DNA of 60,123 nucleotides from Candidatus Wildermuthbacteria bacterium (GTDB taxonomy: Bacteria > Patescibacteriota > Minisyncoccia > Minisyncoccales > UBA10102): NCBI GenBank assembly GCA_016203455.1, contig JACQMR010000007.1, positions 1 through 60,123 on the forward strand, read 5' to 3'. A program made the translations under genes and the position numbers. Positions 48,067 through 54,914 of this stretch are shown piece by piece; the stretch's first letter is position 1; each line of letters opens with the position of its first letter. The notes beneath the pieces were generated by a model. It did not search any database, was not told where the DNA came from, and saw only the letters and a list, made by a program, of their open reading frames with translations.

Positions 48067-50978
48067 AGTTTGACGAACTCTACGGGAAACTGAATCCCGA
48101 GCAAAAAGAAGCGGTGGATGCCATTGAGGGTCCGGTTATGGTGGTGGCGGGTCCGGGCACCGGCAAAACCCATGTGCTTGCTTTGAGGATCGCGAACATA
48201 CTCAAAGAAACAGACACGGACCCGGAGAACATTCTTGCCCTAACCTTTACCGAAGGCGCCGCTTCTGAAATGAGAAGGCGGCTGTTGGATGTGATAGGGC
48301 CTGCCGCGTATCGCTTGGCTATTTTTACTTTTCACGGGTTTTGCAATGAAGTTATCAAAAGCCATCCCGAGGATTTTGCAGATGTGCTTGGATCAATTCC
48401 CGTGGGAGACGCGGACAGGTGGCGCGTGGCGGAGGGCGTTCTTGAAAAGGGTTTTGCCGTATTGCGTCCTCTCGGAAATCCCTCGTATTATATTGGTCCC
48501 TTGCTTTCCGCGGTGAGCGATTTGAAGCGAGAGGGCATCGGGGAAAAGGAATTTTCCGTATTGGTTGAGAAAGAAGCCGAGGATCTGGCGAGCGAGAGCG
48601 CGCCCGGAACCAAGTATAAAGATTTGGAACGCCGGATTGAACAAAACAGGGAACTCGCCTTATTCTATAAACTCTATGAAGTATCTTTGAAAGAAAGGGG
48701 GTTTTATGATTATGACGACATGATTCTCAAGGTGGTGGAGGAGCTTAACCGCAACGAGGAGTTATTGCGGTCTTTGCAAGAGACATACCATTATGTGCTG
48801 GCAGACGAGCATCAGGATGTGAACAACGGGCAGAATAAGGTACTGGAGATGCTGTGCTCATATCACGATTCGCCCAATCTTTTTATCGTGGGGGATGAAA
48901 AGCAGGCGATTTTCAGGTTTCAGGGCGCGTCTCTTGAAAATTTCAGGTATTTTCGCAAAAAGTATCCAAAAGCAAAAACCGTTTTTTTAAGAAAAAATTA
49001 CAGATCTCATCAGAATGTGCTTGATATTGCCTCTTCTCTTATGGGAGAAAAGCCGGGGACTCTTGAGGCGCAAAATCAGGCGGAAAAAAATAAAATCAAA
49101 ATTTGGGCGTTTGAAAATCCGGAGGAGGAACTGCTTTTTCTCGCGCGAGCAATAAAAAAGAAGATTGACGCGGGCGTTGAGCCAAGTGAAATTGCCGTGC
49201 TGGTGAGGGAGAACAAAGACGCAAAGCAGGTTGCCACGGCTTTGCAAAAGACGGGCATTCCTTTTGTATTGGAAAGCGACGAGGATCTTTTGGAGGACGA
49301 GGATATCAAAAAGTTTCTTTCTATTCTTGAATTGTTTGGGGATTTCGGGAACGAAGAACTGCTGGTTCCGGTTTTGCATGTTGACTTTTTGGGAGTGGAT
49401 CTGCTGGCCGTGTACTCCATTTTTTCTCGCGCAAGAAAGAAGGGGATAAGCGCGTTCGCGGAGTTTCGCCGGGCGGCTCCGGATATATACGAAACGCTTT
49501 TGCGTTTAGCTCAAAAAAGTTCGTTCGCTTCGCTCTTGGATATACTGGAAGAAACAGCGAGAGAAACGGGATTTCTGGCGTATCTTTTAAAGAAAGAAGG
49601 ACAGGAAGAAGAAAAAATGGAGAAAACGCGGAGGTTGTTTCAAAATATCCGCGCCTTGCTTGGGGAGAAAAAACAGTATCTGTTGTCTGATTTTCTTTCA
49701 TATTTGCCGGTGCTGAAAGACCGCGGCATCTCCTTAAAAAAAGGGAGCGTTTCTGCGCGCAAAGGCGTACGCGTGCTTACCGTTCATAGGGCGAAAGGCA
49801 GGGAGTTTTCTTTTGTATATGTCGCGCGGGCGGTTCAAGGCAAATGGGGAGGGAGAAGGACGCATCGTTCATTTCATTTGCCGGAAAGCGCGATGCCGGA
49901 CGGAAAAACACAAGAAGACGAGGAAGAGAGAAAACTGTTATATGTGGCTCTCACCCGGGCAAAAAAAGAATTATCCATAACATACTCCAAAGAGAATGAA
50001 GAAGGCAGGGAGCAGTTGCCTTCGCGGTTTTTGCAAGAGTTGGATTCCGCGCTGACGGATCGCGCGGAGGGTCTGTCTGCGGCAGGTGAGAAATCAGGAA
50101 TTGGCCCGGCAAGCGCGATGAGTTTTTTTCTCGCGCATGCTCCACATCCGGGGCCCTCGCTGAAAGAAAAGGAGTTTCTAAACCAGCTGTTTTTAGAGAA
50201 GGGATTTTCAGTTACCGCTCTTAATAATTATTTGTCTTGTCCGTGGAGGTATTTTTACATGAACTTGGTGCGCATACCGAGCGTGCAGACGGTTTTGCAA
50301 AGATACGGCACTGCGGCGCACGCGGCTCTGAAGATTTTTTTTGACGAATTCAGAAAGCAAGGCGCAAGCAAAAGCTCGCTCATTGTGGCGTTTGAACAGG
50401 AACTCTCCCGCCAGATGATGACAACAGAAGAATACGGGAGGGTTTTGGCAAAAGGGAAAAAAGCTTTGGCGGGGTATTACGATTTTTATTCGGATACCTG
50501 GGAGAAGAACATTTTTAACGAATTTAAGGTTGTGGAGGCCGTAGTCGCTCCAAATCTTCGGCTTACCGGAAGCGTGGATAAGATAGAAATAGTATCGGCG
50601 GGCGAGGTGAATGCGGTTGACTACAAAACCAGGACTCCGCTGTCTCGCAACCATATAGAAGGGAAGACCAAGGCGTCTTCCGGGGACTATAAGCGTCAAT
50701 TGGTGTTTTACAAGATTCTCTTGGACAAATACTGGGATGGAAAGTATACTGTGAGATCGGGCGAGATTGATTTTATTGAGCCGAATGAAAGGGGGATATA
50801 CAAGAAAGAAAAGTTTTCTTTGGAAAATCCGGAAGCTAAAGCCCTGCTGGAGTTGATTAAAAAAACGAGCGAAGAAATTTTGTCTCTCTCGTTTTGGGAT
50901 ACAATGTGCAAAGATAAGGCGTGTAAGTACTGCGCTTTGCAAAAAAGCATACGATCCGATCGGAACTTGCGGGTATAA
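48063..50978 (+). CDS. UvrD/AddA-type helicase with C-terminal PD-(D/E)XK nuclease
   Basis: A 971-residue superfamily 1 helicase fused to a nuclease. Helicase motifs: Walker A GPGTGKT, LTFTEGAASEM (Ia), ADEHQDVNNGQ (II; usually DEYQ/DEFQ), VGDEKQAIFRFQGA (III), VLTVHRAKGREF and LLYVALTRAKKEL (VI). The C-terminal 230 residues carry a RecB-family nuclease (NNYLSCPWRYFY, VDYKTRTPL, CKYCALQK) with Cys positions for an iron-sulfur cluster. This resembles AddA/AdnB-type enzymes that process double-strand breaks; the small nuclease upstream may be the partner. Confidence 0.9.
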   Translation: MKFDELYGKLNPEQKEAVDAIEGPVMVVAGPGTGKTHVLALRIANILKETDTDPENILALTFTEGAASEMRRRLLDVIGPAAYRLAIFTFHGFCNEVIKSHPEDFADVLGSIPVGDADRWRVAEGVLEKGFAVLRPLGNPSYYIGPLLSAVSDLKREGIGEKEFSVLVEKEAEDLASESAPGTKYKDLERRIEQNRELALFYKLYEVSLKERGFYDYDDMILKVVEELNRNEELLRSLQETYHYVLADEHQDVNNGQNKVLEMLCSYHDSPNLFIVGDEKQAIFRFQGASLENFRYFRKKYPKAKTVFLRKNYRSHQNVLDIASSLMGEKPGTLEAQNQAEKNKIKIWAFENPEEELLFLARAIKKKIDAGVEPSEIAVLVRENKDAKQVATALQKTGIPFVLESDEDLLEDEDIKKFLSILELFGDFGNEELLVPVLHVDFLGVDLLAVYSIFSRARKKGISAFAEFRRAAPDIYETLLRLAQKSSFASLLDILEETARETGFLAYLLKKEGQEEEKMEKTRRLFQNIRALLGEKKQYLLSDFLSYLPVLKDRGISLKKGSVSARKGVRVLTVHRAKGREFSFVYVARAVQGKWGGRRTHRSFHLPESAMPDGKTQEDEEERKLLYVALTRAKKELSITYSKENEEGREQLPSRFLQELDSALTDRAEGLSAAGEKSGIGPASAMSFFLAHAPHPGPSLKEKEFLNQLFLEKGFSVTALNNYLSCPWRYFYMNLVRIPSVQTVLQRYGTAAHAALKIFFDEFRKQGASKSSLIVAFEQELSRQMMTTEEYGRVLAKGKKALAGYYDFYSDTWEKNIFNEFKVVEAVVAPNLRLTGSVDKIEIVSAGEVNAVDYKTRTPLSRNHIEGKTKASSGDYKRQLVFYKILLDKYWDGKYTVRSGEIDFIEPNERGIYKKEKFSLENPEAKALLELIKKTSEEILSLSFWDTMCKDKACKYCALQKSIRSDRNLRV

Positions 50979-50990
50979 GCCATGAATTTC

Positions 50991-51036
50991 ATCCTTAACC
51001 CCGTTAAGTTATCCACACCTTAACGGGGTTAAGGAT
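50991..51036. repeat. DnaA-box hairpin, copy 4
   Basis: Same 46-bp element as copy 1, same orientation, loop TTATCCACA at 51009-51017. Outer bases extend the stem by three (TTC/GAA). Confidence 0.9.
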
Positions 51037-51069
51037 GAACATAAGTTAATTTCGTAACTCTGTAATCAA

Positions 51070-51786
51070 ATGAAACAAGAAACCGTTGTTATTTCTCTGG
51101 GGGGTTCCGTTATTGTGCCGCGTATTTCTGACGAGGGGGGATTGAATGTCGCCTTTTTGAAAGCGTTTAAAGATATGATTGTGTCTGAAATAAAAAAAGG
51201 CGCAAGGTTTGTTATTGTGGCTGGCGGGGGAAAAACAAGCAGGGCGTATCAAAAAGATGCGTCAGTATTTTCTGATGTTACGAAAGACGATCTGGATTGG
51301 ATTGGTATTCAAGCAACGCGGCTTAATGCTTTTGCGCTGAAGGCCCTGTTTGGGGCTTTGGCATATGGTTGGGTTATAGATGGCGAGCCCTCTGTAAAAG
51401 AATTGCGCGCTCTGCGTTCCTCAAAGAAAAAGCTGTTTCTGGCGTGCGGGTGGAAGCCCGGCCAGTCCAGCGATTACGAGGCAGTCGCTTTGGCAAAGAT
51501 GTTTGGCGCGAAGTCGGCGGTAAACGCCAGCAATATTGAGTTTGTGTATGATAAAGATCCGAGTGCGTTTAAAGATGCCAAAGCGATTACGGAGATTTCG
51601 TGGAAAGAGTACAGAAGATTGATACCCGCCAAATGGACTCCCGGTCTCGGAACTCCCTTTGATCCCGTTGCTTCCCGTCTTGCGCAGAAAGAAAAGGTTA
51701 CAGTTAAGATCGTCTGCGGAACCGATCTCACAAACTTTCGCAAAGCAATTTGCCAGGAACCCTTCTCCGGCACCGTTATTGGGTAA
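51070..51786 (+). CDS. Amino acid kinase family protein, archaeal UMP-kinase-like
   Basis: A 238-residue kinase of the aspartokinase/UMP kinase fold: SLGGSVIVP at the N-terminus, VAGGGKTSRAY, the archaeal-PyrH-like DLDWIGIQATRLNAF, and a VYDKDPSAFKDAK loop. Most likely UMP kinase, which with the distant pyrF would feed pyrimidine nucleotides; other small-molecule kinases of this fold cannot be excluded. Confidence 0.8.
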   Translation: MKQETVVISLGGSVIVPRISDEGGLNVAFLKAFKDMIVSEIKKGARFVIVAGGGKTSRAYQKDASVFSDVTKDDLDWIGIQATRLNAFALKALFGALAYGWVIDGEPSVKELRALRSSKKKLFLACGWKPGQSSDYEAVALAKMFGAKSAVNASNIEFVYDKDPSAFKDAKAITEISWKEYRRLIPAKWTPGLGTPFDPVASRLAQKEKVTVKIVCGTDLTNFRKAICQEPFSGTVIG

Positions 51787-51788
51787 TC

Positions 51789-51828
51789 CTTAGTCTGCTT
51801 AAGCTGTGGATAACTAAGGCAGACTAAG
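51789..51828. repeat. DnaA-box hairpin, copy 5
   Basis: Outer arms CTTAGTCTGC / GCAGACTAAG; loop region with TGTGGATAA at 51805-51813. The inner stem is imperfect. Arm sequence is shared with copy 6, not with copies 1-4. Confidence 0.85.
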
Positions 51829-51851
51829 TTTTGCGGTATGATTTGTGCAAG

Positions 51852-51880
51852 AATCTGTGCAAGTCGGACTTGCACAGATT
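51852..51880. repeat. 13-bp perfect hairpin
   Basis: AATCTGTGCAAGT-CGG-ACTTGCACAGATT. No T tract follows on the plus strand, so it is not a standard terminator. Confidence 0.8.
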
Positions 51881-51889
51881 GGGGATGAT

Positions 51890-51902
51890 TTAGTTAAACT
51901 AA
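51890..51902. repeat. TTAGTTnAACTAA core palindrome
   Basis: TTAGTTAAACTAA, the core of the AACTTAG family, 19 bp upstream of the IMPase ATG at 51922. Confidence 0.6.
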
Positions 51903-51921
51903 TGTTATCATTGTGAATACA

Positions 51922-52698
51922 ATGCAAAAAGAACAAGTTTTTGGAATTCTTCGCAAAGCAGGAGTGCCTTTACGCAAAGCGTTTGGGAATGTTAAAACCG
52001 TGCGAAGGAAAAAAGGAGACGCTTCAGATGATGTGACCGATCTTGATATCGCGACAGAAAGGTATATTTCCAGAGAACTCTTAAAAGTTGACTCATCCGC
52101 CGGATTTTGCGGAGAAGAGACCGGCGGCCAAAACAATCTGGAGCGTTTTTGGCTGTTAGATCCCATTGACGGGACTTCGCATTTTGTACGGGGTTTGCCT
52201 TTCTGTACAACTATGCTTGCGTTGGTTGAGAACGGGAGTGTTGTCTTTTCTGCGATTTATGATTTTATGAGAAACGAGATGTACTGGGCAGAAAAGAATA
52301 AAGGCGCCTGGAAAGAAGGAGAGCGGATATATGTCAGCAATCGAGGATTGCGAGACGCGTATGTGGGAGTTGAAGCTGATCTAAAGCACGAAAGAGCTTT
52401 AAGATCGTTTGTTTGGCTACAAGCGAATTCGGTTATTGTCCAAACGATTGATTGCGGGTTTGAGTTTGCCATGATAGCTCAAGGAAAGTTGGAAGGCAGA
52501 ATTGCTATTGATCCATGGGGAAAGGATTGGGATTTTGCTCCCGGCGCGTTTTTGGCGAAAGAAGCAGGAGCCGTGGTAAAAAACTTTGGAAGCGAATCCT
52601 ATGATTTTAAAGATCATTCGTTTTTCGTGCTTAATCAAAATACATACGAGGATTTAAAAGCGCGCGAAGATTTTCCTCTGCATGATTTGATATTGTAA
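51922..52698 (+). CDS. Inositol monophosphatase family phosphatase
   Basis: A 258-residue Mg2+-dependent phosphatase. Metal-site motifs: the GEE loop (GFCGEETGG), DPIDGTSHFVRG and the C-terminal WDFAPGAFLAKEAGA. Substrate could be inositol-P, 3'-phosphoadenosine-5'-phosphate or fructose-1,6-P2; the sequence alone does not decide. A GTG at 51913 would add three residues. Confidence 0.88.
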   Translation: MQKEQVFGILRKAGVPLRKAFGNVKTVRRKKGDASDDVTDLDIATERYISRELLKVDSSAGFCGEETGGQNNLERFWLLDPIDGTSHFVRGLPFCTTMLALVENGSVVFSAIYDFMRNEMYWAEKNKGAWKEGERIYVSNRGLRDAYVGVEADLKHERALRSFVWLQANSVIVQTIDCGFEFAMIAQGKLEGRIAIDPWGKDWDFAPGAFLAKEAGAVVKNFGSESYDFKDHSFFVLNQNTYEDLKAREDFPLHDLIL

Positions 52699-52736
52699 CT
52701 TGGCCGTCAAAACTCGGTTAGATTGTTTTAAAGATT

Positions 52737-53030
52737 ATGAATATGCTCAAAGCATTTAAAAAATACTTTATCCAATTTGTTGAGTGTCATGGCGGAATGG
52801 CAAACAAGTTATTCCATATAGCGGGATTTGTCTTGATTGGCATTGGTATTTTAGAGAAGAGCATCTTCTTTGTGCTTGCCGGGGGAGTAGCTCAAGAACT
52901 GGGCCATTTTTATCAGTATGCAAAGACCAGAAATCCCAAAGAGAATCCTTTATACTGCATAAGACCCCAACTTCTATTTGCGTATCCATTATTCGCGTTG
53001 ATAATTCTCTATGTGATGCTTGCAAAATGA
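52737..53030 (+). CDS. Mpo1/YGL010w-like membrane protein (DUF962)
   Basis: A 97-residue protein with two to three spans and the His-containing pattern of the DUF962/Mpo1 family: CHGGMANKLFHIAGF and QELGHFYQYAKTRNP. Eukaryotic Mpo1 is an iron(II)-dependent dioxygenase acting on 2-hydroxy fatty acids; bacterial forms are uncharacterised. Either ATG (52737 or 52743) may be used. Confidence 0.7.
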   Translation: MNMLKAFKKYFIQFVECHGGMANKLFHIAGFVLIGIGILEKSIFFVLAGGVAQELGHFYQYAKTRNPKENPLYCIRPQLLFAYPLFALIILYVMLAK

Positions 53031-53159
53031 AATCATCGCTGAAACATATTACCAGGTAATGTTTGAGTCGCCCGATAAAATTCTTTTTGAAGTTGTGTAT
53101 ATTGGGAATAAGTAGCAATTTTAGATAGAATAAAATAACTTAGTTCATTTAGGTTATTC

Positions 53160-53204
53160 AAAACCAACCTTAGCTCGAAACCAACCTTAGCTCGGTTAAG
53201 TTTT
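53160..53204. repeat. Tandem AAACCAACCTTAGCTCG units
   Basis: Two direct 17-bp units run into GGTTAAGTTTTTG, so the second unit with its right side forms an AACCTTAG-type palindrome. They lie just left of the 70-bp repeat in the 53031-53312 spacer, after a degenerate AACTTAG half-site at about 53139. Confidence 0.6.
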
Positions 53205-53205
53205 T

Positions 53206-53275
53206 GTGCCGGTTATGTTTTATTTGTCATAACTATTTATGCGGCCGCATGAAAAGATGCGACATACCGATAATT
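53206..53275 (+). repeat. 70-bp repeat, copy 1
   Basis: Contains the perfect 12-bp palindrome ATGCGGCCGCAT at 53239-53250 inside a TGTC...GACA imperfect inverted repeat. It aligns without gaps, about 80 percent by eye, to 54551-54620. Confidence 0.75.
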
Positions 53276-53287
53276 CGTCGGGTAATC

Positions 53288-53327
53288 CTTAGTCTGCATA
53301 ATGTGTGGATAACTAAGGCAGACTAAG
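53288..53327. repeat. DnaA-box hairpin, copy 6
   Basis: Arms CTTAGTCTGC / GCAGACTAAG with TGTGGATAA at 53304-53312. Its right arm contains the stop codon of the transposase-like fragment on the minus strand. Confidence 0.85.
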
Positions 53328-53567
53328 TTTCACAGCTCTTTCTTTGATCCAGATTGGGGTTTCTTCGTTCTGGGTCTTAGGTTCAGTTGACTTAGGCTCC
53401 AAGCCGGCTTCTCCTTTTGCTTTGTAGATTGCTAACCAGCGCTCCAAACTACGCTTGCCATGCGGACAAACCTTAGACGCATCAATTAACCTCACTTCTT
53501 TTCTGGCTATTGGCAGTACCCATTTTAGCTTCTCCTCTTTGATTGTTTTAGTCATATGTATGCTCAT
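53313..53567 (-). pseudogene. Transposase/HTH fragment cut off by a hairpin element
   Basis: The 84-residue minus-strand product looks like the N-terminal helix-turn-helix region of an integrase-type transposase: KRSLERWLAIYKAKGEAGLE, then a linker and the start of a second helix (WIKERAVKL). It ends abruptly with SLP-stop read from the DnaA-box hairpin, where a full-length protein would continue into more HTH and a DDE domain. No remainder is found downstream. It could also survive as a small DNA-binding protein. A start at 53555 (second ATG) is as likely as 53567. Confidence 0.6.
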
Positions 53568-53619
53568 TTCTCCATTGTAGGAGAAGCCGCCATATGTGTG
53601 TGCACATTACCGATAAAGC

Positions 53620-53652
53620 TTGACTTTCTTAAGTAGTCATGTTGTATATAAT
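53620..53652 (+). promoter_or_regulatory. Promoter of the 53708 gene
   Basis: TTGACT at 53620-53625 and a TATATAAT run at 53645-53652. Spacing is long (about 19-21), so only the -10 is convincing. A GGCGG/CCGCC hairpin (53657-53680) lies in the leader. Confidence 0.5.
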
Positions 53653-53707
53653 TCTAAGGCGGTAAATTTTGTATGCCGCCGAAGTACCTAGCAAGGAGGA
53701 TGACGCC

Positions 53708-54334
53708 ATGGCAAAGCCCGTGACCGCATCAACACAACCCATGACTGATGGCCAGATTGAAAATCTGGTCGACAAGTTCCGTGCGGCGGTGCGCAAGCAT
53801 CGGGGTGAATTCGGCTCCGATGCGGCCCAGCAAGCACTGGGGTTCGAGAACCTCGGCATGAAACTGCTGGAGCCGTTTCGCAGGCTCGTGGAGGTGGTCA
53901 GCAGTATGACCGTCCGCCATGTGAAGGTGGATCGTACCCGTACACCGCAGCAGGTTCTCAATGCTACTGGTCGCAGGCAGTGCAAAGACAGGTCCGCGGT
54001 TGCCTCTATGCCTCGCGGCGAGGAAGACGAGGGAGACATCTATTTCTTCCAGGTTGACCTCTCGGATCGTGGTGGTCACATCAGCAATGAGGATCTGGGC
54101 AAGGAGTTCAAGTGCCACGGCTTGAATCCGGTGGATCCGTACAAGCTCGCCCAGGCCAACGCCGATGACCCCGCTTTCGCCGACGAGCATCCCAACGGCA
54201 CTCAATGGAAGGATGCCGACGGAAACTGGTTTCATGCCACCTTCGGCCGCCGGCTTGGCGAGCGCGGCGTGACTGTCTTTCGGGGCGTTAGCGGCTGGTA
54301 TGGTGGCTGGTGGTTCGCTGGCCTCCGCAAGTAG
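53708..54334 (+). CDS. Putative hypervariable protein (DGR-target-like C-terminus)
   Basis: A 208-residue soluble protein. A helical N-terminal part and a central domain (GDIYFFQVDLSDRGGHISN) are followed by NGTQWKDADGNWFHATFGRR and a Gly/Val/Trp-rich end closing with GGWWFAGLRK. The last 30 residues look like a C-type-lectin variable region: GGC, CTT, ACT, TTT, GTT, AGC, TAT and GGT codons all fit AAY template codons changed at adenines. AAGGAGG at 53694-53700 sets the ATG. Flanking repeats and a transposase fragment mark an unstable locus. No reverse transcriptase or template repeat is visible. Confidence 0.55.
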   Translation: MAKPVTASTQPMTDGQIENLVDKFRAAVRKHRGEFGSDAAQQALGFENLGMKLLEPFRRLVEVVSSMTVRHVKVDRTRTPQQVLNATGRRQCKDRSAVASMPRGEEDEGDIYFFQVDLSDRGGHISNEDLGKEFKCHGLNPVDPYKLAQANADDPAFADEHPNGTQWKDADGNWFHATFGRRLGERGVTVFRGVSGWYGGWWFAGLRK

Positions 54335-54393
54335 CTCTTTGATTTTGTATCTTGGATCTTTTTGATCCTTGAGACTTGATCCTAGAGTCTACA

Positions 54394-54450
54394 GCCCCAC
54401 ATTCGTCTTTCGTCGCAAGCGAAGAATGGATGCGGGGCGTTTTCTTTGTT
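54394..54450 (+). terminator. Terminator of the 53708 gene
   Basis: GCCCC-ACAT...ATGCGGGGC long stem with an inner TTCG...CGAA hairpin, followed by GTTTTCTTTG. Apart from this and the repeats, the 54335-54682 gap shows no gene. Confidence 0.75.
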
Positions 54451-54518
54451 GCAATAAAAACGGAAGTAGATGAATACGCGAGAGATTACGGCTTCTTGCT
54501 ACTAAACCAAGTCTGATA

Positions 54519-54537
54519 AACTTAGTTTAACTAAGTT
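54519..54537. repeat. AACTTAG palindrome, copy 5
   Basis: AACTTAGTTTAACTAAGTT, identical to copies 2 and 4, immediately left of 70-bp repeat copy 2. Confidence 0.8.
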
Positions 54538-54550
54538 TATACTAAGTTTA

Positions 54551-54620
54551 TGCGCCGGATAAGTTTCATGTGTCACAACTATTTATGCGGCCGCATTGAA
54601 AGATATGACATAAGGATAAT
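54551..54620 (+). repeat. 70-bp repeat, copy 2
   Basis: Second copy of the element at 53206-53275, same orientation, with the same ATGCGGCCGCAT core at 54584-54595. The copies bracket the transposase fragment and the putative hypervariable gene. Confidence 0.75.
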
Positions 54621-54639
54621 TTTAAACTTGGCTAAGGAA

Positions 54640-54666
54640 AAGAAAAAATCCCAAGATTGACTTGGG
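54640..54666 (-). terminator. Minus-strand terminator
   Basis: On the minus strand CCCAAG-TCAAT-CTTGGG followed by ATTTTTTC. It supports the minus-strand ORF at 54683-54904. Confidence 0.75.
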
Positions 54667-54682
54667 GCGTTGGAGAGAAACA

Positions 54683-54904
54683 TCAATTGCGAGATGTTGC
54701 CGGAATGAGCAGGCGGCCTTTGTACCAGTGAGACCCAACCCGGATATTGTTTTCCAGTATCTCTTCCTCCCCTTGAAAGTCGTTAAGCCCGCTTTTTTCT
54801 GGGTGGTTGAGATACAGGAGGTTTCCTTGGCGGAATTCCAGGGGACCTCGGCCGTCAACGAATCTTCCGCCGGTTCTTAACTGATTTTGGGATGTATGAT
54901 ACAC
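54683..54904 (-). CDS. Possible small protein divergent from ychF, 73 aa
   Basis: A 73-residue frame starting with GTG at 54904 and ending just before a good minus-strand terminator. The peptide is polar and reads like protein (GRFVDGRGPLEFRQGNLLYL, later RVGSHWYKGRLLIPA). No ATG start is available; an upstream extension would run antisense into ychF. I do not recognise it. The terminator is the best evidence that it is transcribed. Confidence 0.4.
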   Translation of the reverse strand: MYHTSQNQLRTGGRFVDGRGPLEFRQGNLLYLNHPEKSGLNDFQGEEEILENNIRVGSHWYKGRLLIPATSRN

Positions 54905-54914
54905 TGTTTTTGTT

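Noticed and set aside
53620-54334. DGR template repeat or reverse transcriptase next to the variable gene
   Set aside because: No second copy of the 54232-54330 segment and no ORF with a reverse-transcriptase motif (such as YxDD) was found on either strand in the window.
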